A DNA stretch of 6,758 nucleotides from an uncultured Dialister sp. (GTDB taxonomy: Bacteria > Bacillota > Negativicutes > Veillonellales > Dialisteraceae). The notes beneath the pieces were generated by a model. It saw only the letters and a program-made list of their open reading frames with translations, searched no databases and was not told where the DNA came from. Shown one piece after another: positions 1 through 5,536 of this stretch; within the stretch, counting starts at the first letter, position 1, and each line of letters starts with the position of its first letter. The stretch spans positions 1 through 6,758 of the forward strand of contig URAA01000082.1 in assembly GCA_900545785.1 (NCBI GenBank). Direction: 5' to 3'. The translations under genes and the position numbers were made by a program.

Positions 1-2
1 AT

Positions 3-407
3 CTTCAAGGTAAATATGATGAATTCCAAAAGGAAGGCTGTGATATTTATTCCGTATCCTGCGATACTCATTTCGTCCATAAAGCATGGCATGAATCTTC
101 CGAAAGAATCGGAAAGGTTCAGTATACAATGCTGGCAGATCCGACAGGAACACTGGCAAGAGATTTAGATGTATATATCGAAAAAGAAGGGCTGACCGAA
201 AGAGGAACTTTCGTTATCAACCCCGACGGAGAAGTTGTACTTTATGAAGTCAGTGCAGGAAATATCGGACGTAATGCGGAAGAACTGCTCCGCAAAGTAA
301 GAGCGGCGAAGTTCGTTTATGAACACGGTGATCAGGTATGCCCTGCAAACTGGCAGCCCGGTGCCGAAACATTAAAACCGTCATTTGATTTGGTCGGCAA
401 GCTTTAA
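3..407 (+). CDS. ahpC: Alkyl hydroperoxide reductase subunit C (2-Cys peroxiredoxin), 5' end missing
   Basis: Cytoplasmic typical 2-Cys peroxiredoxin that reduces hydrogen peroxide, organic hydroperoxides and peroxynitrite, and is then re-reduced by an AhpF-type partner. Reading from base 3, 134 codons are open up to TAA at 405-407. The visible part runs from the middle of the thioredoxin fold to the C-terminus. It contains the family stretch SVSCDTHFVHKAWH, the ADPTGTLARD segment, GTFVINPDGEV, and the resolving-cysteine motif VCPANW (Cys codon 339-341, equivalent to Cys165 of E. coli AhpC). It ends in the typical DLVGKL tail. By comparison with the 187-residue E. coli protein, about 50-55 N-terminal residues are missing, including the peroxidatic cysteine. 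Two further cysteines (codons 39-41 and 60-62) lie in the visible part; E. coli AhpC has Thr at the second. The gene ends 14 nt before the AhpF-like gene, the classical ahpCF pairing. The first ATG inside the window (129) is internal, not the start. Confidence 0.96.
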   Translation, partial: LQGKYDEFQKEGCDIYSVSCDTHFVHKAWHESSERIGKVQYTMLADPTGTLARDLDVYIEKEGLTERGTFVINPDGEVVLYEVSAGNIGRNAEELLRKVRAAKFVYEHGDQVCPANWQPGAETLKPSFDLVGKL

Positions 408-409
408 TC

Positions 410-417
410 AGGTGAGG
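410..417 (+). promoter_or_regulatory. Ribosome binding site of the AhpF-like gene
   Basis: AGGTGAGG sits in the 14-nt gap after ahpC and places its GAGG core 4 nt before ATG 422. A second in-frame ATG at 431 (Met4, directly before the YDAIIVGGG strand) would be 13 nt from the core. The site therefore favours the 422 start, although only three residues are at stake. Confidence 0.7.
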
Positions 418-421
418 CATC

Positions 422-2053
422 ATGGAAAAAATGTATGATGCCATAATAGTCGGCGGAGGTCCTGCGGGGCTCTCCGCCGCTATTTATATGGCGAGAGCAC
501 GGTTTCGTGTCTTGGTGATCGAAAAAGAAAAAATCGGCGGTCAGATCACAATCACATCGGAAGTGGTCAATTATCCCGGTATTTTAATGACCGACGGTGA
601 AAAATTGACGGGACAGATGCGGCGGCAGGCAGAAAATTTCGGCGCCGAATTTATGATTGCGGAAGTAACAAGTCTGGAGCTGGCCGGCGATTATAAAACA
701 GTTCATACCACGCGGGGTGATTTTAAAACAACAGGAATTATTTATGCCGGAGGCGCTCATCCCCGATTTGCCGGATTTGACGGAGAAAAAGAATTCCGCG
801 GCCATGGCGTGGCTTACTGTGCTACCTGCGACGGAGAATTCTTTACCGGAAAAGATGTATTTGTAGTAGGCGGCGGCTATGCGGCGGTTGAAGAAGGACT
901 TTTTCTTACCCGCTATGCAAAAAAGGTGATCATGATTGTCCGTCGGGATTCTTTTTCTATCGAAAATGCCGAATTGGACGAATTGATGCATCATCCGAAA
1001 GTGGAGATCCGTTTTAATACGGAGATCACTAAAGTTGACGGAAAGAATTCCATCAGTGAAGTGATACTTAAAAATAAAATAACAGGGGAAGAATCGTCAT
1101 ACCGCCTTGACGGAAATGATTTCTGCGGTGTGTTCGTATTTGTCGGATATTCTCCCGAAAACGGACTGGTGAAAGATCAGTTGGAACTGAATCCTCAAGG
1201 GTATATCATAACCGACAGAGACCAGAAAACAAGTATAGACGGTGTCTATGCGGCAGGAGATATTTGCGTCAAAAACCTGAGGCAGATTGTAACCGCTGTT
1301 TCCGACGGCGCCGTCGCGGCAACTTCCATGGAAAAATATCTGGGACAGCTCTATAGAAAATTGGGTCTGAAACGGGAATATGTTGTTCCGGAAAAGAAAG
1401 AAGAAGCCAAACAGGAAAAGGCGGCGAATGTTCCGCAGGCGGATTCCTCTTCGTTCCTTGACGAATCGACACGGCAGGCGCTGGCGCCCGTACTCAACCG
1501 TTTTGAGAATAAAATCATTCTCAGGCTTTATACGGATGACAGCAAAGTGACGGAAGAAAACAAAAAAGTAGTGGAAGAAATTGCTTCTCTTTCCGATAAA
1601 GTGGAAGCAGAACTGGTACCTTCCACGGGAGAAGAAAATAAACATACCATTGCCATTTGTGACGGCACCGGACAAGAAAAAGGATTGTATTTCCACGGCG
1701 TGCCGGGCGGACATGAGTTTAATTCCTTTATACTTGCCATGTACAATGCGGCAGGTCCCGGGCAGGACGTGGGAGCGGATATCCAAAAGAGAATTGACGG
1801 ATTGAATAAGAAACTTCATGTAAAAATTGCAGTTTCCCTATCCTGCACGATGTGTCCCGATTTGGTGGCCGCTGCAGAACGGATTGCTGCAGATAATGAG
1901 CATGTAACGGTCGATGTATATGATTTCCAATATTATCCCGATCTGAAAGAAAAGTATAATATCATGAGCGTTCCCTGTATGATCATCAACGACGAGGAAG
2001 TTCATTTCGGAAAGAAGAGCATTTCCGAACTGTTGGATATTTTTGAAGCTTAG
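422..2053 (+). CDS. ahpF: AhpF-type NAD(P)H:peroxiredoxin reductase with swapped domain order (TrxR domain first, tandem thioredoxin-fold domain last)
   Basis: FAD-dependent disulfide reductase expected to recharge the AhpC encoded just upstream. Residues 1 to about 315 are thioredoxin-reductase-like: FAD-binding GGGPAG (11-16), redox pair C133-A-T-C136 followed by DG, NAD(P)-binding GGGYAA (150-155), and the C-terminal FAD motif AAGDI (277-281). The cofactor loop reads VRRDSFS (R174, R175), an incomplete version of the HRRxxxR NADPH signature, so NADH versus NADPH is undecided. A Lys/Glu-rich linker spans about 317-344. Residues 345-543 resemble the N-terminal domain of E. coli AhpF: a first thioredoxin fold without CxxC, containing GVPGGHEF (426-433; E. 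coli has GSPLGHEF), then a second fold with SLSCTMCPDLV (C475, C478; E. coli SLSCHNCPDVV) and a cis-Pro loop SVPCM with an extra Cys519. The length, 543, is close to E. coli AhpF (521), but the two halves are in reverse order. Assignment to the AhpF group is well supported by motifs and by the ahpC neighbour; activity on AhpC is inferred. Confidence 0.93.
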   Translation: MEKMYDAIIVGGGPAGLSAAIYMARARFRVLVIEKEKIGGQITITSEVVNYPGILMTDGEKLTGQMRRQAENFGAEFMIAEVTSLELAGDYKTVHTTRGDFKTTGIIYAGGAHPRFAGFDGEKEFRGHGVAYCATCDGEFFTGKDVFVVGGGYAAVEEGLFLTRYAKKVIMIVRRDSFSIENAELDELMHHPKVEIRFNTEITKVDGKNSISEVILKNKITGEESSYRLDGNDFCGVFVFVGYSPENGLVKDQLELNPQGYIITDRDQKTSIDGVYAAGDICVKNLRQIVTAVSDGAVAATSMEKYLGQLYRKLGLKREYVVPEKKEEAKQEKAANVPQADSSSFLDESTRQALAPVLNRFENKIILRLYTDDSKVTEENKKVVEEIASLSDKVEAELVPSTGEENKHTIAICDGTGQEKGLYFHGVPGGHEFNSFILAMYNAAGPGQDVGADIQKRIDGLNKKLHVKIAVSLSCTMCPDLVAAAERIAADNEHVTVDVYDFQYYPDLKEKYNIMSVPCMIINDEEVHFGKKSISELLDIFEA

Positions 2054-2064
2054 CATAAAGAAAG

Positions 2065-2094
2065 ATCCGTAAGAAATTTTCTTGCGGATTTTTT
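2065..2094 (+). terminator. Rho-independent terminator of the ahpC-ahpF unit
   Basis: A 12-bp stem pairs 2065-2076 with 2078-2089, with one G-U pair. The innermost A-T pairs cannot close in RNA, so the real loop is a few nucleotides of A/T. It is followed by a T run at 2089-2094. It starts 12 nt after the TAG of the AhpF-like gene. A-rich bases before the stem could allow some activity on the opposite strand, but no gene is seen converging there. Confidence 0.88.
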
Positions 2095-2197
2095 ATTGCT
2101 CTGCATTTCAAAAATTGACAACATCCGTTTTCTTCGGAAAAGAATCGAAGAATTAAAAGGAAGAAGGAATTTTGTAAAGTACTTTTCCTTTCGTCAG

Positions 2198-2227
2198 ATT
2201 TCAAGATAGTTCATTCTATATTGAAAT
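2198..2227. repeat. Interrupted inverted repeat directly upstream of the suf promoter
   Basis: ATTTCAA (2198-2204) pairs with TTGAAAT (2221-2227), and inside it ATAG (2206-2209) pairs with CTAT (2216-2219). One mismatched pair (G2205/A2220) separates the two, and a 6-nt centre TTCATT closes the dyad. No T-run follows, so it does not look like a terminator. Its position, ending one base before the -35 hexamer, would suit a dimeric activator or repressor. This role is an inference. Confidence 0.5.
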
Positions 2228-2228
2228 A

Positions 2229-2257
2229 TTTACATGTACTGTAAAATACTGTAAAAT
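2229..2257 (+). promoter_or_regulatory. Predicted sigma-A-type promoter of the suf operon
   Basis: The -35 hexamer TTTACA (2229-2234) and the -10 hexamer TAAAAT (2252-2257) each match consensus at five of six positions and are separated by the ideal 17 nt. Transcription would start around 2263-2266, giving a leader of about 60 nt before sufC. A second TAAAAT at 2242-2247 with TTGAAA at 2221-2226 has only a 15-nt spacer and is the weaker alternative. The -35 is also the left half of an inverted repeat, TTTACA-N5-TGTAAA (2229-2245), so a bound protein there would block polymerase. Confidence 0.65.
2238..2257. repeat. Two tandem copies of ACTGTAAAAT inside the suf promoter
   Basis: The 10-mer ACTGTAAAAT occurs at 2238-2247 and again at 2248-2257 with no gap, so the copies are one helical turn apart. 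Each copy carries a possible -10 hexamer (TAAAAT) and a TGTAAA box. It may be a duplicated -10 or a pair of protein half-sites on the same face of the helix; the sequence alone does not decide. Confidence 0.6.
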
Positions 2258-2274
2258 AAAAAAAGGTTTTGATT

Positions 2275-2297
2275 GTATATGGCATTATGCCATATAC
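2275..2297 (+). promoter_or_regulatory. Perfect hairpin in the predicted sufC leader
   Basis: GTATATGGCA (2275-2284) is the exact reverse complement of TGCCATATAC (2288-2297), with a 3-nt loop TTA. It lies about 10 nt after the predicted transcription start and ends 14 nt before the ribosome binding site, so it leaves the start of sufC free. It could be a downstream operator for a dimeric repressor, or an RNA stem that protects the 5' end of the suf transcript. It has no T-run and is not a terminator. The symmetry is seen directly; the function is unknown. Confidence 0.6.
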
Positions 2298-2311
2298 GTT
2301 TACAATATATT

Positions 2312-2320
2312 GAGGGTGAT
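2312..2320 (+). promoter_or_regulatory. Ribosome binding site fixing the sufC start
   Basis: GAGGGTGAT has long complementarity to the 3' end of 16S rRNA (one extra G relative to GAGGTGAT) and ends 3 nt before ATG 2324, with the GAGG core 8 nt away. The frame stays open upstream through ATG 2279 and TTG 2273, but those lie inside the leader hairpin and have no ribosome binding site. Starting at 2324 also gives the normal SufC length. Confidence 0.85.
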
Positions 2321-2323
2321 CAA

Positions 2324-3067
2324 ATGAATGAATTACTTCGCGTGGAAAATCTTCACGTAGCCGTGGGCGGAAAAGAACTTCTCCACGGGATCAATCTCCG
2401 GATAAATAAAGGAGAGGCCCATGTCATTATGGGAGTCAACGGAGCGGGGAAATCGACGCTGCTTCATGCCATTATGGGAAATCCCGCCTATGAAATTACA
2501 GAGGGACATATCTATTTTGAAGGACAGGAAATCAATGACTTATCGGTTGATAAAAGAGCGAAATTAGGATTGTTCCTGTCATTCCAAAATCCGATTTCCG
2601 TAGCAGGCATTACGATGGAAAACTTTATTCGTACGGCTAAAACGACAATTTCGGGAAAACAGCAGAAGCTGTTCCCTTTTAAGCGTTTAATGAAAAGCCG
2701 TCTTCAGGAATTGGATATGGATCTTTCTTACGGTGATCGATATCTGAATGACGGTTTTTCCGGCGGAGAAAGAAAAAAGAGTGAAATATTGCAGCTCCGC
2801 ATTTTAGAACCGAAGCTTGCCATGCTTGATGAAACCGATTCAGGCCTTGACGTCGATGCGGTCCGCACGGTTTCGAAAAATATTTCTGCTTATCATAATG
2901 AAGAAAATGCTCTTCTTTTGATAACTCATCTGAATCAAATATTAAAATTCATTCATACGGATTTTGTTCATGTTCTGATTGACGGAACCATTGTCAAAGA
3001 AGGCGGCGCAGAACTGGTGGAAGAAATAGAATCCCGCGGATTTGATGCATATCGTAAAGAGGTGTGA
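2324..3067 (+). CDS. sufC: Fe-S cluster assembly ATPase SufC
   Basis: Soluble ABC-type ATPase subunit of the SufB-SufC-SufD scaffold; its ATP-driven dimerisation is known to reshape SufB-SufD during cluster assembly. At 247 residues from ATG 2324 it matches the family (E. coli SufC 248). Motifs in order: Walker A GVNGAGKST (37-45, Lys43), Q-loop SFQNP, ABC signature FSGGERKK (SGGE 146-149), Walker B LAMLDETDSGLD (Asp169, Glu170) with the SufC-typical ETDSGLD ending, and the H-loop Thr-His (His202). There are no membrane segments, in line with SufC being a non-transport ABC protein. It is the first gene of the operon, and its stop lies 3 nt before sufB, whose ribosome binding site is inside its last codons. 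Identification is very secure. Confidence 0.97.
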   Translation: MNELLRVENLHVAVGGKELLHGINLRINKGEAHVIMGVNGAGKSTLLHAIMGNPAYEITEGHIYFEGQEINDLSVDKRAKLGLFLSFQNPISVAGITMENFIRTAKTTISGKQQKLFPFKRLMKSRLQELDMDLSYGDRYLNDGFSGGERKKSEILQLRILEPKLAMLDETDSGLDVDAVRTVSKNISAYHNEENALLLITHLNQILKFIHTDFVHVLIDGTIVKEGGAELVEEIESRGFDAYRKEV

Positions 3068-3070
3068 CTG

Positions 3071-4483
3071 ATGGGGGAAGAAAGAAAAAAGAGCCGCGTA
3101 GATGATATTAACCGAAGTATTTACGATATCAAAGACGAGGTCGAATTTTCCTACAAGGTGAAAACCGGTCTCACGGAAGATACCATACGGGACATTTCAA
3201 AGAAAAAAGAGGAACCCGAATGGATGCTCAAGAAGCGTTTGGAAGCTCTGGCCATTTTTAATAAGTTGGATATACCGCCGTGGATGCCTGATATTTCCGA
3301 ATTGGATATGGATCATATAGATACCTATATCCGGCCCAAAACGGATATGAAAGCCCGCTGGGAAGATTTGCCGCAAAATATCCGTGACACTTTCGACCGT
3401 CTCGGCATTCCCGAGGCGGAAAAGAAGTCGCTTGCAGGGGTGGGAGCACAATATGACTCCGAAGTGGTTTATCATAATATCCAGCAGGAACTGGAAGCCC
3501 AAGGCGTCATTTATGTGGATTTTGAAACGGCAGTTACAAAATATGAGGATTTAATCAGACCATATTTCGGAAAATTGATCCCTCCGAATTATCATAAATT
3601 TGCCGCCCTTCATTATGCAGTCTGGTCCGGCGGATCTTTTGTCTATGTCCCGAAAGGGGTGGACGTAAAGATGCCGCTTCAAAGTTATTTTCGTCTGAAT
3701 GCACCGGGAGCAGGCCAATTTGAACATACGTTGATCGTAATTGAAGAAGGAGCAAGCTGCCATTTCATAGAAGGCTGTTCCGCTCCTCGTTATAATGTAG
3801 CGAATCTTCATGCCGGTGCCGTCGAACTTTTCGTAAAGAAAGGTGCAAAACTTCGTTATTCCACCATTGAGAACTGGTCTAAAAATATGTATAACCTGAA
3901 TACAAAAAAGGCCATAGTGGAAGAAGACGGAGAAATGGTCTGGGTGAGCGGTTCTTTCGGTTCTCATACATCCTGCCTGTATCCGGATACGATTCTGAAA
4001 GGAGATCGCTCGACCTGTGAATTTACGGGGATCACCTTTGCAGGAAAAGGACAATTTTTAGATACCGGCTCCAAAGTGGAATCTATCGGGAAAAATACAC
4101 ATATTACGGTCAATTCCAAATCTATTTCAAAAGGAGGCGGAACGGCTTTATACAGGGGCGTCGTGCAGATAGGTCCGAATGCAAGCGGAACGAAGGGCGC
4201 CATCAGCTGCGAATCGCTGATGCTCGATAATGAGTCCCGATCGGACACGGTACCGGCCATTATCATTGAAAACGATGATATTGATTTGGGTCACGAAGCC
4301 AAAATAGGCCGTATCTCCGAAGACGACATTTACTATCTCATGAGCAGGGGACTTTCGGAAGAAGATGCAAAAGCCATGCTTGTCCGCGGCTTTGCCGAAC
4401 CTATTTCCAAAGCGCTGCCTTTAGAGTATGCCGTGGAAATGAATCGTCTCATCGATCTGGAATTTGAAGGAGCTATAGGATAG
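3071..4483 (+). CDS. sufB: Fe-S cluster assembly scaffold SufB
   Basis: Main scaffold subunit on which the nascent Fe-S cluster forms, using sulfur delivered from SufS and working with SufC and SufD in the cytoplasm. It has 470 residues, the usual length for the shorter Firmicute SufB. The N-terminal part (about 1-110) is charged and helical. It is followed by the family core with VGAQYDSEVVYHN, WSGGSFVYVPKGV, the right-handed beta-helix region, and the C-terminal LMSRGLSEEDAKAML helix. Cys380 in SCESLML matches the sulfur-accepting Cys405 of E. coli SufB, and His408-Glu409 in LGHEAKIG match its His433-Glu434 pair at the SufD interface. The start ATG 3071 is preceded by AGAGGTG (3058-3064). 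The sufD start is 9 nt after its stop. All expected key residues are present. Confidence 0.97.
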   Translation: MGEERKKSRVDDINRSIYDIKDEVEFSYKVKTGLTEDTIRDISKKKEEPEWMLKKRLEALAIFNKLDIPPWMPDISELDMDHIDTYIRPKTDMKARWEDLPQNIRDTFDRLGIPEAEKKSLAGVGAQYDSEVVYHNIQQELEAQGVIYVDFETAVTKYEDLIRPYFGKLIPPNYHKFAALHYAVWSGGSFVYVPKGVDVKMPLQSYFRLNAPGAGQFEHTLIVIEEGASCHFIEGCSAPRYNVANLHAGAVELFVKKGAKLRYSTIENWSKNMYNLNTKKAIVEEDGEMVWVSGSFGSHTSCLYPDTILKGDRSTCEFTGITFAGKGQFLDTGSKVESIGKNTHITVNSKSISKGGGTALYRGVVQIGPNASGTKGAISCESLMLDNESRSDTVPAIIIENDDIDLGHEAKIGRISEDDIYYLMSRGLSEEDAKAMLVRGFAEPISKALPLEYAVEMNRLIDLEFEGAIG

Positions 4484-4492
4484 GGGGCAGTT

Positions 4493-5536
4493 ATGGAAGA
4501 AATCAGAGTTAACCGTCTTCCGATCATTACATACAGATATCTCAAAAATAACGACAGTCCGTTTTTATTTGAAGGGCCGTCCCATTCGGGAGAAGTGTCA
4601 TTTTCGGATATGACTTACGTCCGCGAAGGGGGAGAACTGCCCGCCGTTTATGACGGTGCTTCGGCGGAAACAACAAGGGCTTCCGCTTCGGGAATGAAAT
4701 ATACCATAGAAATACCGGAAGATGTAAAGACAGAAATAACGATTGCCATAAACTGTGATCGAGAAAAAAGAGATTTTGCAGGGCAATTTATTTTTAAACT
4801 TCATAAAAATTCCGATTTGCACTTAGTCTGGATCAGCAAAGGAAGGGTGGAAAAATCGACGGTCGTCATATCTTCTTTCTATGATGTCGGAGAAGAGGCC
4901 CGTCTGGACGTATCTTCTTTGGAAACAGGGTTTGAAGATTCTTCTTTTTATGAAGAAAGAAATGTTATCGCAAAGGAAAATGCAAAAGTATTCTTTACCG
5001 CCGCTAAAATGGGGGCTGAAAAGTCTGTACTCCACAGTTACGGAAAACTTTCGGGAAATAAGTCGGTCATGGAAGAGGCGGCCGTCTATGCTGCCGGCGG
5101 TACCCAGCATTTGGATCTCTTTTATCACATCGATCATATAGGAAAAGAAACGGAAGCAAAAATTGATGTAAGAGGTTCACTGTCGGATCGGGCAAAAAAA
5201 GTATTTCGCGGAACTTTGGACTTTAAACGGGGATGCAGCGGCTCTGTCGGCGACGAGGGAGATTATGCGATGCAGCTTTCCCCTGCGACAAAAAATATTT
5301 CTCTTCCTTTGCTTCTTTGCACGGAAGACAATGTGGTGGGAAATCATGCTTCCAGTGCGGGGCAGCTTGATGAAAATACCATTTATTTCCTTATGAGCCG
5401 CGGATTTTCTCCCGAAGAAGCACGGCGCATCGTGGTGGAATCTCTCATACGGCCTTTGGTGGATCGGATGGATAAAAATTTGCAGGAAGAAATATTATCG
5501 GCAGTCAGAGAAAAACTGACGGCCAAGGAGGTATAA
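4493..5536 (+). CDS. sufD: Fe-S cluster assembly protein SufD (short form)
   Basis: Partner of SufB in the SufBC2D scaffold, implicated in iron acquisition and cluster formation. It has 347 residues, clearly shorter than E. coli (423) or Bacillus (437) SufD, mainly through a shorter N-terminal region; short SufDs of this kind are, to my recollection, usual in Clostridia and Negativicutes. The C-terminal third carries the SufB/D family signature: FRGTLDFKRG, ATKNISLPLLLC (Cys276), EDNVVGNHASS with His285 (equivalent to the functional His360 of E. coli SufD), then YFLMSRGFSPEEARRIV. It lacks the SufB-type Cys in SCESLM, which separates it from its paralogue next door. The start ATG 4493 follows a GGGGG stretch (4483-4487) by 5 nt. 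The TAA stop shares its final A with the sufS ATG, so translation is probably coupled. Confidence 0.93.
   Translation: MEEIRVNRLPIITYRYLKNNDSPFLFEGPSHSGEVSFSDMTYVREGGELPAVYDGASAETTRASASGMKYTIEIPEDVKTEITIAINCDREKRDFAGQFIFKLHKNSDLHLVWISKGRVEKSTVVISSFYDVGEEARLDVSSLETGFEDSSFYEERNVIAKENAKVFFTAAKMGAEKSVLHSYGKLSGNKSVMEEAAVYAAGGTQHLDLFYHIDHIGKETEAKIDVRGSLSDRAKKVFRGTLDFKRGCSGSVGDEGDYAMQLSPATKNISLPLLLCTEDNVVGNHASSAGQLDENTIYFLMSRGFSPEEARRIVVESLIRPLVDRMDKNLQEEILSAVREKLTAKEV
5525..5531 (+). promoter_or_regulatory. Ribosome binding site of sufS inside the end of sufD
   Basis: AAGGAGG, a full-strength site, lies 4 nt before the sufS ATG at 5536 and overlaps the last codons of sufD. The spacing is a little short, but the overlapping TAATG junction makes re-initiation by ribosomes leaving sufD likely. 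Confidence 0.8.

Larger units (their letters stand above)
2054..2323 (+). other. Intergenic region between ahpF and sufC: terminator plus suf control region
   Basis: This is the only gene-free stretch of note, about 270 bases and clearly more AT-rich than the flanking genes. No credible coding frame is present on either strand. In order it holds the ahpF terminator (2065-2094), a small TTTTC-TTCG-GAAAA hairpin (2128-2141), a weak 7-bp inverted repeat (2156-2162 with 2185-2191), an 11-bp interrupted dyad (2198-2227), the suf promoter (2229-2257), a perfect 10-bp hairpin (2275-2297) and the sufC ribosome binding site (2312-2320). The density of symmetrical elements suggests a regulated promoter, but no regulator gene is in the window. 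Confidence 0.75.

Noticed and set aside
1097..1819. 240-codon open frame on the - strand within the AhpF-like gene
   Set aside because: It lies fully antisense to a gene with clear motifs throughout. The translation is rich in Phe/Arg/Ile runs typical of a shadow frame and shows no recognisable domain or convincing ribosome binding site.
2128..2141. TTTTC-TTCG-GAAAA mini-hairpin as a terminator or small RNA element
   Set aside because: The UUCG-type loop is stable, but the stem is only 5 bp and mostly A-T, with no T-run after it and a strong terminator already upstream. It is noted only as part of the intergenic region.
2115..2145. Possible promoter beginning with a perfect TTGACA at 2115-2120
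   Set aside because: No acceptable -10 is found at 16-18 nt. The best hexamer (AAGAAT at 2140) needs a 19-nt spacer and matches only four positions. The promoter at 2229-2257 is much better.
2156..2191. AAAGGAA / TTCCTTT inverted repeat
   Set aside because: The arms are 7 bp of purine-rich low-complexity sequence with a 22-nt loop and an alternative pairing partner at 2164-2169, so it is easily explained by chance.
2273..2323. Longer SufC starting at TTG 2273 or ATG 2279
   Set aside because: Both codons sit in or beside the perfect leader hairpin and have no ribosome binding site. The extension is not SufC-like, and ATG 2324 has a strong site and gives the standard length.
2054..2323. Riboswitch or T-box upstream of sufC
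   Set aside because: The predicted transcribed leader is only about 60 nt with a single hairpin. No T-box sequence, known aptamer core or terminator/antiterminator pair is visible.
3551..4054. 167-codon open frame on the - strand within sufB
   Set aside because: It is a shadow of the conserved SufB core and has no recognisable domain.
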